Source: a virus
Length of the DNA stretch: 44,209 nucleotides
Virus record (IMG/VR): IMGVR_UViG_3300028925_011754
Coordinates: 1-44,209 of that record
Strand: one strand, 5' to 3'
Positions 22,084-32,941 of the stretch are shown here, piece after piece; the stretch's first letter is position 1; each line of letters starts with the position of its first letter. Under the pieces are notes generated by a model. It ran no database searches and had not been told where the DNA came from. It saw nothing but the letters and a program-made list of their open reading frames with translations. The position numbers were made by a program, and so were the translations under genes.

Positions 22084-22109
22084 AGCAGCCACTCTTCGGG
22101 GTGGTTGCT
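22084..22109 (+). other. Second UUCG-loop hairpin
   Basis: AGCAGCCACTC (22084-22094) pairs with GGGTGGTTGCT (22099-22109) over 11 bp with two wobbles around TTCG. It resembles the terminator at 21171-21203, but it is followed by TAACTATAAAA and no T-run. It may act as a weak or factor-dependent terminator or as a barrier to 3' decay. Confidence 0.6.
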
Positions 22110-22130
22110 TAACTATAAAAAAAAGACATA

Positions 22131-22841
22131 ATGGCAGTAGATGTAAATAAAGTTTATCAAAGAGTTTTGGCTATCGCCAACAAAGAACAAAGAGGTTACA
22201 TTACTCCTCAAGAATTCAACATACTAGCTAATCAAGCACAGCTAGATATATTTGACCAGTATTTTTATGATCTTGGACAGTTTTTAAGAGTACACGGAAA
22301 CAACACTACGTTTGCGGATGCTGTAGAAATGTTAAAAGAAAAAATAAGTACTTTTGAAAAATACAATACTACAGTAGGATCTGGCGTTACTCTACCTACA
22401 GATCTTTATAGGCTAAACTGCGTTAGATTTAACAGTGTTGAAGCCGAGCTTATTTCTCTTAAAGATTTTTACAGAATACAAAACAGCTATTTACTATCAC
22501 CAAGAGACGAATATCCAATTTACATAAGGACAGAGGGCTCAATAAAAGTATACGGCCACACGTCAGCAACTAATCATGCTTTGTCGCAAAAAGTATCTAA
22601 CGTAGCATGTGACTATATAAAGAAGCCAAGCTTAGTAAACTGGACTTATAACGTTGTTTTAAGCAACGCAATATACAACTCTAGTGCAAGTGATGTTCAA
22701 CATTTCGAAGTTCACGAATCAGAAGAGTCTAATTTAGTGTATACTATTTTGAAGTTTGCTGGCATGGCTATTAAAGATCCTTCAGTATATCAGTATGGTG
22801 CTGGTGAAGAAATAAAAGATATACAACAAGAAAAACAATAA
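22131..22841 (+). CDS. Head-tail connector protein (probable)
   Basis: 236 residues, mostly helical in the first third (VDVNKVYQRVLAIANKEQRG), then a beta-rich middle around LPTDLYRLNCVRFN (about 85-98). This pattern of helical adaptor plus small beta domain, followed immediately by another connector-like gene and then the tail stabiliser, resembles the adaptor set of podoviruses such as P22 gp4 and T7 gp11. Which adaptor it corresponds to cannot be decided. It precedes the next gene by only 3 nt. Confidence 0.55.
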   Translation: MAVDVNKVYQRVLAIANKEQRGYITPQEFNILANQAQLDIFDQYFYDLGQFLRVHGNNTTFADAVEMLKEKISTFEKYNTTVGSGVTLPTDLYRLNCVRFNSVEAELISLKDFYRIQNSYLLSPRDEYPIYIRTEGSIKVYGHTSATNHALSQKVSNVACDYIKKPSLVNWTYNVVLSNAIYNSSASDVQHFEVHESEESNLVYTILKFAGMAIKDPSVYQYGAGEEIKDIQQEKQ

Positions 22842-22844
22842 TAT

Positions 22845-23738
22845 ATGGCTCAAATATCACAAACACAAGCGGGCTACTATGGCGCTTCAAGTGGTCATGG
22901 GGCTTATCAATTCACTTCACTTAGAGACATTATAAATGCGTTTCTTGTAATATACGTTGGAGAAGATAAGCTAATAAGTAAAATTAGCAAAACCGACGTT
23001 AGATTTCACGCTCAAAGAGCTTTGCAAGAATTAAGCTTTGACACTTTAAAATCAGTAAAGTCCTTAGAAATAGAAGTTCCATCAACATTACAAATGTCGC
23101 TTCCTCAAGATTACGTTAACTACGTTAAAATTACTAGAACAGACAGTAGTGGTATAGAAAGAGTTTTGTATCCAGCTATAAATACCAGTAATCCAACCGC
23201 ACCTTTGCAAACAGGTTCAATTGGAGATGAGGGCTTTATTGATGCTAACGCCGATGGTGCTATTGACCTACAATCAGAGTCTGATACTTGGACTGCGTTT
23301 AAAGGACAAACTGGTTCAAACGTTGGCGAAGACGCCTATAACTTTGATACTGATTTATTTGACTTATTTTTAGGTCAAAGATATGGTATAAATCCTGCTA
23401 ACGCGCAGATAAACGGAACGTTTTACATTGACGAATTAAATGGAAAAATACACTTTGGTTCTTCTATAGCTGGTAAAACAGTGACTGTTAAATACATAAG
23501 CGACAGTTTAGGTACGGATGCAGAGTCTAGAGTTCACAAGTTTGCTGAAGAAGCAATGTACAAGTGTATAGCATACGCTGTTGTAGCTAATAGAGCTAAC
23601 ATGCCTGAGTATGTTGTTCAAAGGCTTAGAAAAGAAAAGAAAGCAGCTACAAGACAAGCTAAGCTTAGATTATCAAACATTAAGTTAGAAGAAATATCTC
23701 AAATACTAAGAGGTAAGTCTAAACAAATTAAACACTAG
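22845..23738 (+). CDS. Second connector or tail adaptor protein (probable)
   Basis: 297 residues. An N-terminal helical region (about 25-75) with FHAQRALQELSFDTLKSV leads to beta strands such as LQMSLPQDYVNYVKI at about 85-99, a hydrophilic insertion with calcium-site-like DANADGAIDLQSE (about 137-149), and a basic C-terminal helix (RLRKEKKAATRQAKL). Similar proteins in podoviruses lie between portal ring and tail hub. Position between the adaptor and the giant tail protein fits. It has a Tyr/Gly-rich N-tail. Exact homology is not certain. Confidence 0.55.
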   Translation: MAQISQTQAGYYGASSGHGAYQFTSLRDIINAFLVIYVGEDKLISKISKTDVRFHAQRALQELSFDTLKSVKSLEIEVPSTLQMSLPQDYVNYVKITRTDSSGIERVLYPAINTSNPTAPLQTGSIGDEGFIDANADGAIDLQSESDTWTAFKGQTGSNVGEDAYNFDTDLFDLFLGQRYGINPANAQINGTFYIDELNGKIHFGSSIAGKTVTVKYISDSLGTDAESRVHKFAEEAMYKCIAYAVVANRANMPEYVVQRLRKEKKAATRQAKLRLSNIKLEEISQILRGKSKQIKH

Positions 23739-23741
23739 TAA

Positions 23742-26700
23742 ATGGCTGAGATTAAAAGAACTTTTCTCAAAAGCAAGATGAACAAAGATCTCGACGAGAG
23801 ATTAGTTCCTAGCGGAGAATATAGAGATGCTTTAAACATAGAGGTAACTACCTCAGAAGGAGCTAACGTTGGATCTGTTCAAAACTTAAAGGGTAACATT
23901 AATACTACGGTTGTAGATCATAATGGATTTTCTTTAATATCCGGCAGTAGAGCATTGAGCTCTAACGCTACTACTATTGGCGTGCACGCTGACGATTCTA
24001 CCAAAGCTATTTACAATTTTATCCACCTAGCTCAAGATCTCGTTGCTAATGGTATATACGTGGGTGGCACTAGGTTTACTGGAGTTAAGTCAGACTGTAT
24101 TACCGAATTTAAACCTTACTTAAATCAAGACGGTGGAGGAACAAGGCCTATTGTAGTTGACGTTTTTGAAGCTAGATCAGCAGCTACACCTTTCGTAGCA
24201 GGAGATAACGACAGAATAATAAGTGGATTAGAAACAGTTTTTACAGATTCTAGTGTTCAGGGTAGTAGCAGTGTTCCAGCTGGTATAAGAGTTGGGATGA
24301 GAGTTAGAAAAGTTAACCTTGACGGAGCTGCAGTAGACTCTGATAACACTAAAATATACGTAAAGAAAATACTAGGCTCTGACGAAGCAAACGGAAAAAT
24401 AGAAGTTACTGGTGGAGTATTTATTCCTTACAACCAAGTAGATCTTGACACTGGAGTTGTTTTTAAGTTTACAGCAGAAAGAGTTTTAAATTTTGAAGCT
24501 GGCGTTAACAAAATAGAAGAAAATACAGATGGAACTCCTTCTACTAAAACTCCTGAAGATAAGATCATATCATCGATAAATCTTGTTGACGATATACTTT
24601 ACTACACGGACAACAGAACAGAACCAAAAAGAATATCTCTTACTAGATTCAGAGAAAAACTTAGTTTTATATACAAGCACTCTTCGCACATCTGGAAAGA
24701 CGTTAGCGGAACTTTCGTAAAAACACCGCTAGAAGAGTCTTTAATAACGGTAATAAGAAAAAATCCTTTAACTCCACCTGTTGTAGAAACTATAACAACC
24801 ACGAGGCAGCCTATTGCTATTAGGGTTAACAATGCGGATGACTATGGAGATTTTGGAAATATTGTAACACAAGACGAACAAGGATCAGCGACAGCTTTTA
24901 ACTATTCAGAAGCTACTACCTCTCTGGTTTTGCTACTCGATGATGAATCACCTACTGGTGTCAGCCCTTTTTCTTTTACTACGGCAGAAAACGAGGTTTT
25001 TTTACCTGACGGTAGTAATATGCCTAACGGTAACAACCTACTAGCTTTATCTGCTTCAACAGAAAGAGTAAACTGGAGAACTGGTGATGTTCTTCAACTA
25101 ACTGGAAATATTACAAACTCAACTGCGCTAGTACAAATCCATCTTTCGCACGCAAATGGAGTTGTAGACGGAGATCCTACCCAAAACTTATTTACAACGT
25201 TTAGAGTAAAGTTAATTTCTACGTCGCAAGAATACACTGGCACCGAACCAGATGAGTCTTGGTTAGCAGAAATACATGATAGAGATAAAGTGTATGAGGA
25301 TGACTTTGTTTGCTTTGCCTATAGATATAAATATGTTGACGGTGAATATTCTGCAATATCACCATACTCTAACGTAGCTTTTAAAGCTGGTTTTTACTCT
25401 TATAATCCAATAAAAGGATTTAATGGTGGTATGGTTAACAGGGCAAAAAGTATAAAAGTATCTGATTTTATACCTCCTCACACACCTAGAGACGTTGAAA
25501 AAGTTCAACTTTTATTTAAGAAAACAAACTCAGCACTAGTCAACGTTATTAGAACTTACGAAAGAAATTCTTTTGACTGGAATATTCAAGGAACTATTGG
25601 TAGTAATTACAAAGGGGCGTTAGAAATAAGCTCAGAAGTATTTGGAGCGGCGCTTGGTGAAGATCAATCACTTAGGATATTTGACAATGTTCCAGTAAAA
25701 GCTAGATCTCAAGAGTTTAGCTCTAGTAGACTACTATATGGAAACTACCACGAAAACTATAACGTACAAGATGAATCTTTTACTAACATAGATCCTAGGA
25801 TTAATTCTGGATTTGAATCTTTGTTTACTGACTTTACCGCTAGTTTTGAAAGTAGTTCAAATATGAGTTCTACGCAGCCAAGCGTTGCGCCAGAGGGTAA
25901 TGATCTGGACTCTGACTTAATGTATCAAATTAGTACTGACTTAACTCCAGGCATCCCTGGCGGTCTTCAGAGTATGACGCCTAACTTCAATCCTCAAGAT
26001 TTTACAATTAACTATGCAGAAGGAACTAACGACACGGTATCGAATCCTTTTGGTGGTCTTCCAGCAACTATAGAAGTTGATCCTTCAAATGCCTACTCTA
26101 ATGTAATACCTGGCTCAAACTTAGTTTCTTTAGGGTGGCGTTGTTCAGAAGGGCCTTACTATGAGGCTTCGGTGTCTGGAAGTTACACTTTTAAAGCTAG
26201 CGTTGACGTAAAGTTTATGTATGCACAGTTTACAGCGCTTGCTGACAAACCAGCTAGCCATAAAGGATTATTTTTTGGGCTGGCAAGAACAACCAGCAGC
26301 GGCGAATGGCTAGATCATGAAAACCTACACGGCGATAACGGCGATTATAACTCTGTTACTATAAACGAAGCCAACCCAAATATACTGCATATTGAAGCTG
26401 TAAGCGGTAACAATTTAAACACAACAGTAAATTTTTTCAACAACGGAGCAGGACCATTTCAAAGTTTTTCTTTTGAAAAAACAGTATATCTAAACGCTGG
26501 AGAAAAAGTTGCAGCTGGATTCATAGGCTCGCACAAAATACTAAGTCTTACTAACGATGCTTACTATAATACACTTTCTGGCGCAGCGTTTGATGGTATT
26601 GCTGGTAACTTTCTTAGCTTGCCAATATTGAACAACTCTTACTTTGCAGTAACAAGTTCTCCTGGTGAAGTAGACACTTTTATTGGCGCACAAGCTAAAA

Positions 26701-29700
26701 GTTCTGTAAAGTCTGATAGAGAATACCAGGTTGGTGTAGTTTATTCAGATGAGTACGGTAGAGAATCTTCTGTACTAATAGGAAATAGCAAAGGTTTAAA
26801 AATTACCAAAGAATCTAGCAATACTCAAAACAGAATTTTTGCTAAAATACAAAACAAAGCGCCTTATTGGGCTAAGCATTACAAGTTTTATTTAAAAGAA
26901 ATAGCTGAAGAGTACCACAATATTGTTCTTTACAAAGCATACAGCACAGGTGGTTTAAATGATGATAACGATGCTGATGGAAACATAAACTTTGTCTGGC
27001 TAGCTTTTAACTCTGCTGATGTAAATAAAGTTTCTAAAGGAAGTTATTTAATACACAAGAAACAACACGGTAATACAACTGCTGTTTTAGATCCTAGCGC
27101 TAAGTATAGAGTGCTAGATATTATTGGTAACGCTACTATTGATGAAGAAGAAATAAGTGTTGGTGGTTTAGACTTAGATGCTTTAGGTGCTACTTTTGAT
27201 GACGTAAATGGAAAGTTTTTTGTAAAAATAGAGACAGACAATAACTTTGTGTTGAATATAGGTGACGGAGAATCTATTACAAATGATGAAAACGTAAGCA
27301 GTGGCGCTGTGTTTGAGGTTGTAAAAACTACACCCGTAGACATAGACTTGTTTTATGAAGTAAGCCAAGCTTTTCCAATTTACTTAGACAAGAACAATGC
27401 TAGCACGATTATAAAGGCTGGTGATGTAATTACTCTTGAAGAAGGCTGGAGTCAAAACGAATTCAACAACTGGAGTTTACAAAACCTAGCCGTTGTTGCT
27501 GGCGAACAATCTGCTTACTCTTTAGGTCAAAGCAACGTGCAATTCAATGAATCTGGCTCTGTTATTGTTACTCTTCAAGAAAACTTTAATTACGCTCTTA
27601 ACGCTGGATCTGACGCTAATAAAACACTTAGATTTACTAGACCAGATGGTAGCTACTACATACTAGCTGCCACAGGTCTTAACTTAGCTGGGAATACTAT
27701 AAGAATATATCCTTTTACTCACAAGACTTCTCAGTCTAACTTTTCTAGTAAACATTTGTTAAACTTTTTTAATTGTTTTACTTTTGGAAACGGAGTAGAA
27801 TCTGATAGAGTTAGAGACGACTTTAACGCCAACGTAATATATCCTTATACTAGTGTTGGTAAAGCAAGTGGATTCAAAGCCTCTCTACCTGATGATGATT
27901 ACAAAAGAAATCACAAGAAAAACGATATAATATTTTCTCAAATAAAAAACGAAGTTGGTGGTTTGAATAGAACTAACGAGTTTTTAATGGCAGAAAACAT
28001 TGTAAAAAGACTAAGCTCAGAGTACGGTAGTATACAAAAGTTGTTTACTAGAAACACAGACGTAATTGCTTTCTGTGAAGGTAAAGTCTTAAAAATACTA
28101 GCAAACAAAGATGCTTTGTTTAACGCTGACGGAAACTCTCAATTATTGTCTTCAACAAATGTTTTAGGTCAAGCAGTACCTTTTACGGCTGACTATGGCA
28201 TATCTAAAAACCCAGAATCATTTGCGGTAGACGAGTTTAGATCATACTTTGTCGATAAAGACAGAGGAGCAGTACTAAGGCTTTCTAGAGACGGTATAAG
28301 CGCTATATCAGACTTTGGTATGAAGGACTTTTTTAGAGACAATTTAAAAGACTCTGTAGTTTGCATTGGTAGTTATGACAGAAGAAAAGAAGAGTATAAT
28401 CTAACGATACACACATACGACTCTCCTAATCCTTCTAACAAAAACGTATACACACTATCATACAGTGAAAGCGCTAAAGGATGGATAAGCTTTAAGTCTT
28501 GGATAAAAGAGTCTGGAGTTTCTTTAAGCAATGATTACTACACTTTTAAAAATAGCAAGATGCACCTGCATCATGTTAATAGCAAGTTTCACAATAATTT
28601 TTATGGAACACAGCAAAAGTCTACTATAACGCCTATATTCAACGATTCTAGTGGTACAGTAAAGCACTTTGACACTGTTAGCTACGAAGGAACTCAAAGC
28701 AAGGTTATTAAGTTTACAAATGAAGTTGTTGACGGCGTTACTTATAACGATGGAGAATATTATAATGCTGTTGCCAAAAACGGATGGCACATAGAATCTA
28801 TAGTAACAGACTTACAGGAAGGTTATATAGACGAGTTTATTGACAAAGAAAACAAATGGTTTAATTATATAAAAGGAATATCTACTTCTCACACAAACCT
28901 TGCTGACGGAGATGTTACGAGCAACTTAGACTTTAACGAAATAAACATGCAAGGTATAGGTGACCTAAGTGCCAATGCAACGTCTAACGTTGGTGGTTTT
29001 AGCGAAGGGCACGATATTAACGTAAGTGTATCAAACTCCGACAACGCACAATGGTCTTCTGCCGGCTATGAGATTTACAATCAGTCTTCATACCCAGGAA
29101 CAGCAACATTTGTTATAATTCCAAATGCTGGATACGCGGTTGGAGCTGCAAACTTCAGCATTACCAACAGCTTACCCATTTGGATTACTAGTGTTTCTTT
29201 CTCTGATTCTACTATTGCAGGAACTGCTGACAATACTGTTATTGGTACAATAACTTTCTCAGGACAAACTCTTTCTTCAGATGTTTCTCATAGTTTACAA
29301 ATAGACACTGTTGCCGCACCAACGGCTATGCTATGGACAGGAAATATAAATATTTATGGTTCAGGAATAGGTCAACAGGGTGGTGAAACGTTTTCGCTAA
29401 CATTGAACGATGACTTTGTTGGTCAATTAATAGGACCAACAATAGAAAACGGTTATGCTTCTTATTTCGTAATAGCTTACATTTCCAGTCAAGCTAATAA
29501 TTTTTCACCTTTACTAAAGTTTTCTGCAAACAGCGGCGTTAACTACTTTTATCCTTTAAGTAACTTGTTGAGCACTTCTGTTAGCCCTATAAGCGAGGCT
29601 GAAAATTATAACTTTGAGCAACAAGTGCCAGGATCACTTAACGCTATTGCGGCTACAACTCAAGGCGTAGAAATAGAGTACGCATACCAAGGCGAAAACG

Positions 29701-32042
29701 TAGGTGTTGATCAAGACAACATAATAAGCATATATACTAACTCTCAGCAAGTTCAATGCGAGTTTAACAGCTATATTCCAGACGCTAGCAATGAAAATAC
29801 GCCAACCGCTACATTTGACGACAACGGTGGGTTTAACAATGTAGGATTAGTAACTAATGTTGGAACTCCATCTGTAAAAGTTGTTGCTACAGACGATGAT
29901 CTTGATTGGCTTACACCACAAACAATAACAAACTACATACAACAAGGCGGTGGCCCTGTATTAGGACAGGTTACCTCTGAAGCATGTAGCTTTACTCTTT
30001 CGCAAAACAACGGAAACACTAGAGATTTAGAACTACATCTTTTTTCAGCTATAAACAATACTAATACTCCAGATGACATACTAGCTATAAAACAACAAGA
30101 AGCTGATGTTATAAACGCTGGAATACAAATACAAAGCATTATAAACGAAGTTGGAAACCCTGACTATGGTCAAGTTTACGACAATTTAAACGGCACTACT
30201 TTTGGCTCAGGCGTTCCTGGCCCAAAACTTACGCAAGAGGCGTATCCACCTTTTATGCTGAGGGTTGTAGCAGACTGCAATGTGCAAGCAGGTGATGGTT
30301 TTTCTGATGCTAACTTCACAATAACATATTCTGATCCAGCAAATCCTTTTGCTCAGTCTAACGGACCAATACCAGTATATGGACCTGTTGTACCACATAG
30401 TGGAAACTTAAATGTTTCTTTTACAGATAACAATGGATCTTACGCTCATGCTCCTTTGATTTTACTGGAAAACGAAACAACTCAAGATAGAACTCTAACT
30501 ATTACTGTTACGCATCCAAGCGATAGCTCAGTAAGTAAAACAATAATTGTAACTCAAAAAGCGGCTTATAGTTCCGCTGATAACACTTTAAGATTTTTAA
30601 ACAACATCGGTGGTTTGGCTAACTCAAATACCTCACCTAACTTTGATGAGCTAGAACAGTTTTTTAACGATGTTGATCCTGAAGAAACAGTAGAAATATC
30701 TGCGAATGGTGGCTACAAAGAGTTATATATTAAAATTCCCAACGAAGACTATCAATTTATACAAGAAAATGCAACAGCAAATAATGAGCTTGCAGGGTCA
30801 GCTCTTCCTTCTGTCTCTCTACATGAAGCGCAGCTAGCTGGAAGCTACAATCCAGATGAGGGTGTACCTGGATGGTTGCAAAGCCCTGGTATAGATGAAA
30901 ACGGTAATCCAGTATTTAGTGGAGGTGATGAATACTACGTTACAGAAACTAATGTAGGTACATTTAGCTTAATACCTTTTTTCAATGGTTTTGTTCAAAA
31001 CTATTACGGAATAAACTTAGCTCAGTACTATTATGAATTTAATTTTACTGAAAACAACTATATTATACCAGGAAACTCTGTTCCTGATACTAGAAAGTTT
31101 GAGATTAGAGGTAAGCATCCTTTTAACAACACTGGGCAATACGATAGTAAAATAAAGATTAAACAACCAGCAACACCTTACGCTCAGTTTTTATCTATAG
31201 AAGATATAGTGGCTAGTGACACTGATAATAACGGAAACTATGTGGTAAATATTCCTGGCGTTGCAAACAATGGAACACCTCAATTTGGACAATGGTTAAA
31301 TGGGCAAAATATTTATTCCGATGAAGACTACACTGCAGGAAACGTTCCAGCTGGCCTTATTAGCTACGCGCTTTTTGAGCAAACTACACCTACTTGGCTT
31401 ATTGAATCAAGCGTAAACTTTAACTCTGGTACATCAACAACGCAAGATTATAACTGCCAAGTTGTTGTTCAGCCTAACTTTACAGGATTTACTAGAGAGG
31501 TTAACGTTAAAGTTGTAAACGCTAACTCTACTTTTGACTTCAACATAAATGGTCCGGCTATTGACGATACGTTTCAGCAATCAAGAAAAATAATAATACC
31601 TGGCGCTATAGGATTTTTGTATTTAGGAGATCAAAACCTTTCGCCTTTCATAGTCCAAAATTTTCTTCACACCGGAACTAACAACGATTTTTTAGTTAAC
31701 ATGAATGAATCTGAGGAAATACCGCCAAAGTCGTTGCCTCAATCCCAAGGAAACGTAAGCATGAGCACTGTAGTAAACTTTAACGGTCCAGTTCCTTACG
31801 TAGCAAACATTAAAATAAAAGAACAAGGTGAAGAAGATTATACTTTTATTACAGATGAAGCTGAAGCTACTTGGATTAGCGTTTTACCAAATATTTCAAC
31901 GCCAACGCAAAATGAAGTATCTCACAAGTTAAAAGTATCGTTTACTGGAACCGGTGGAGATCCAGGTTCAATATTAAAATTTGATGTTATTCACGGGGCA
32001 AATCAAAACTTAGTAAAATCTTACACTATATTTAGAGCATAA
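23742..32042 (+). CDS. Giant tail protein: stabilisation module plus BACON-like repeats
   Basis: 2766 residues. The N-terminus KMNKDLDERLVPSGEYRDAL at about 13-32 is a signature I associate with tail stabilisation proteins of crAss-like and marine Bacteroidetes phages (P22 gp10-like role). The module appears to extend to about residue 1640 and includes YQVGVVYSDEYGRESSVL near 995. From about 1720 on there are Ig- or BACON-like beta repeats, with DWLTP near 2053 and strand ends such as VTQKA (near 2270), IKIKQPA (near 2471) and IKIKEQG (near 2691). BACON domains are thought to bind glycans. A single chain may thus bridge the tail hub and receptor binding. The gene is one intact frame. Confidence 0.75.
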   Translation: MAEIKRTFLKSKMNKDLDERLVPSGEYRDALNIEVTTSEGANVGSVQNLKGNINTTVVDHNGFSLISGSRALSSNATTIGVHADDSTKAIYNFIHLAQDLVANGIYVGGTRFTGVKSDCITEFKPYLNQDGGGTRPIVVDVFEARSAATPFVAGDNDRIISGLETVFTDSSVQGSSSVPAGIRVGMRVRKVNLDGAAVDSDNTKIYVKKILGSDEANGKIEVTGGVFIPYNQVDLDTGVVFKFTAERVLNFEAGVNKIEENTDGTPSTKTPEDKIISSINLVDDILYYTDNRTEPKRISLTRFREKLSFIYKHSSHIWKDVSGTFVKTPLEESLITVIRKNPLTPPVVETITTTRQPIAIRVNNADDYGDFGNIVTQDEQGSATAFNYSEATTSLVLLLDDESPTGVSPFSFTTAENEVFLPDGSNMPNGNNLLALSASTERVNWRTGDVLQLTGNITNSTALVQIHLSHANGVVDGDPTQNLFTTFRVKLISTSQEYTGTEPDESWLAEIHDRDKVYEDDFVCFAYRYKYVDGEYSAISPYSNVAFKAGFYSYNPIKGFNGGMVNRAKSIKVSDFIPPHTPRDVEKVQLLFKKTNSALVNVIRTYERNSFDWNIQGTIGSNYKGALEISSEVFGAALGEDQSLRIFDNVPVKARSQEFSSSRLLYGNYHENYNVQDESFTNIDPRINSGFESLFTDFTASFESSSNMSSTQPSVAPEGNDLDSDLMYQISTDLTPGIPGGLQSMTPNFNPQDFTINYAEGTNDTVSNPFGGLPATIEVDPSNAYSNVIPGSNLVSLGWRCSEGPYYEASVSGSYTFKASVDVKFMYAQFTALADKPASHKGLFFGLARTTSSGEWLDHENLHGDNGDYNSVTINEANPNILHIEAVSGNNLNTTVNFFNNGAGPFQSFSFEKTVYLNAGEKVAAGFIGSHKILSLTNDAYYNTLSGAAFDGIAGNFLSLPILNNSYFAVTSSPGEVDTFIGAQAKSSVKSDREYQVGVVYSDEYGRESSVLIGNSKGLKITKESSNTQNRIFAKIQNKAPYWAKHYKFYLKEIAEEYHNIVLYKAYSTGGLNDDNDADGNINFVWLAFNSADVNKVSKGSYLIHKKQHGNTTAVLDPSAKYRVLDIIGNATIDEEEISVGGLDLDALGATFDDVNGKFFVKIETDNNFVLNIGDGESITNDENVSSGAVFEVVKTTPVDIDLFYEVSQAFPIYLDKNNASTIIKAGDVITLEEGWSQNEFNNWSLQNLAVVAGEQSAYSLGQSNVQFNESGSVIVTLQENFNYALNAGSDANKTLRFTRPDGSYYILAATGLNLAGNTIRIYPFTHKTSQSNFSSKHLLNFFNCFTFGNGVESDRVRDDFNANVIYPYTSVGKASGFKASLPDDDYKRNHKKNDIIFSQIKNEVGGLNRTNEFLMAENIVKRLSSEYGSIQKLFTRNTDVIAFCEGKVLKILANKDALFNADGNSQLLSSTNVLGQAVPFTADYGISKNPESFAVDEFRSYFVDKDRGAVLRLSRDGISAISDFGMKDFFRDNLKDSVVCIGSYDRRKEEYNLTIHTYDSPNPSNKNVYTLSYSESAKGWISFKSWIKESGVSLSNDYYTFKNSKMHLHHVNSKFHNNFYGTQQKSTITPIFNDSSGTVKHFDTVSYEGTQSKVIKFTNEVVDGVTYNDGEYYNAVAKNGWHIESIVTDLQEGYIDEFIDKENKWFNYIKGISTSHTNLADGDVTSNLDFNEINMQGIGDLSANATSNVGGFSEGHDINVSVSNSDNAQWSSAGYEIYNQSSYPGTATFVIIPNAGYAVGAANFSITNSLPIWITSVSFSDSTIAGTADNTVIGTITFSGQTLSSDVSHSLQIDTVAAPTAMLWTGNINIYGSGIGQQGGETFSLTLNDDFVGQLIGPTIENGYASYFVIAYISSQANNFSPLLKFSANSGVNYFYPLSNLLSTSVSPISEAENYNFEQQVPGSLNAIAATTQGVEIEYAYQGENVGVDQDNIISIYTNSQQVQCEFNSYIPDASNENTPTATFDDNGGFNNVGLVTNVGTPSVKVVATDDDLDWLTPQTITNYIQQGGGPVLGQVTSEACSFTLSQNNGNTRDLELHLFSAINNTNTPDDILAIKQQEADVINAGIQIQSIINEVGNPDYGQVYDNLNGTTFGSGVPGPKLTQEAYPPFMLRVVADCNVQAGDGFSDANFTITYSDPANPFAQSNGPIPVYGPVVPHSGNLNVSFTDNNGSYAHAPLILLENETTQDRTLTITVTHPSDSSVSKTIIVTQKAAYSSADNTLRFLNNIGGLANSNTSPNFDELEQFFNDVDPEETVEISANGGYKELYIKIPNEDYQFIQENATANNELAGSALPSVSLHEAQLAGSYNPDEGVPGWLQSPGIDENGNPVFSGGDEYYVTETNVGTFSLIPFFNGFVQNYYGINLAQYYYEFNFTENNYIIPGNSVPDTRKFEIRGKHPFNNTGQYDSKIKIKQPATPYAQFLSIEDIVASDTDNNGNYVVNIPGVANNGTPQFGQWLNGQNIYSDEDYTAGNVPAGLISYALFEQTTPTWLIESSVNFNSGTSTTQDYNCQVVVQPNFTGFTREVNVKVVNANSTFDFNINGPAIDDTFQQSRKIIIPGAIGFLYLGDQNLSPFIVQNFLHTGTNNDFLVNMNESEEIPPKSLPQSQGNVSMSTVVNFNGPVPYVANIKIKEQGEEDYTFITDEAEATWISVLPNISTPTQNEVSHKLKVSFTGTGGDPGSILKFDVIHGANQNLVKSYTIFRA

Positions 32043-32044
32043 TT

Positions 32045-32899
32045 ATGGCAATAACAACATTATTTTTTTCAATAGATCCACAGTCAACAGGCGCCGCTAT
32101 AGGTGACACTGCTTATTATATAGACGATGGCAACTTAGTTGCAACTGGTGGATTTGATACTAGCTCAAGCATTAATAATGTAATTAACATGGGCACTATA
32201 ACTGGTTTTGGTTTTCAAAACTCTTCTACCGTTGCTGCTATTAAATCAACACACATTATAGTTTTTACAAGTGAAACTTTTAACTCTGGAGATATAAACT
32301 TTGAATACGTAGTAAACAGCGGAGTTCCATATTCTAACGCTCAGACTTCGTCAAACTTTTTTCTTTACTACAATGCTGATCCTGGATACACTCAAAATCA
32401 AGTCATTAGCCCTGGTGTTCTCTCTACTGGAACGCCAAAAAAAATAGGTGTTGCGCCTTCTGGTACAGCAGCTGGTAGAGCCGCTAACTTTAAAAGTGCT
32501 ATTGAGTTTGCTTCTCAAGGAGCTTTAACTTGTGCTTTGTCTACTACTTCTGCAGCAAACGACACGCTAACAGTAACTCAAAATATAGCTGGAGAAAGCG
32601 GTAACTTACCTGTTAATGATTTTGTAGGTAACATGGATAGTATAACTTCATCTTTTCCTACTGCTTTTACTAGTGGAGCTGATGCAACAACTAGTTTTGA
32701 TGCTTATACCATGACTGTGGAAACAGACAACTTGTATGACTTGCCAACAACTAATGACTATATATTCTTTAGCAGAGATAATTCTGTAAACTTAAGTTCG
32801 CTAATAGGATACTATGCAGAGCCTAAGTTTGTAAATGACTCCACTAACTACGCGGAACTGTTTAGCGTAGGCTTAGGTGTAACAGAAAGCAGTAAATAA
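32045..32899 (+). CDS. Fibre-like virion protein (probable)
   Basis: 284 residues, beta-rich, full of Ser, Thr and Ala, with no membrane segment. The part SNDFVG-type aside, visible landmarks are TVTQNIAGESGNLPVND at about 178-194, a pattern common in fibre and adhesin proteins of marine phages, and AEPKFVNDSTNYAELFSVG near the C-terminus. It follows the giant tail protein by 2 nt and is likely a tail fibre or tail-tip component. Family not named with certainty. Confidence 0.55.
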   Translation: MAITTLFFSIDPQSTGAAIGDTAYYIDDGNLVATGGFDTSSSINNVINMGTITGFGFQNSSTVAAIKSTHIIVFTSETFNSGDINFEYVVNSGVPYSNAQTSSNFFLYYNADPGYTQNQVISPGVLSTGTPKKIGVAPSGTAAGRAANFKSAIEFASQGALTCALSTTSAANDTLTVTQNIAGESGNLPVNDFVGNMDSITSSFPTAFTSGADATTSFDAYTMTVETDNLYDLPTTNDYIFFSRDNSVNLSSLIGYYAEPKFVNDSTNYAELFSVGLGVTESSK

Positions 32900-32941
32900 C
32901 AACCTTAAAGTGTAATTATTAATAGATATAATTAAATCATA

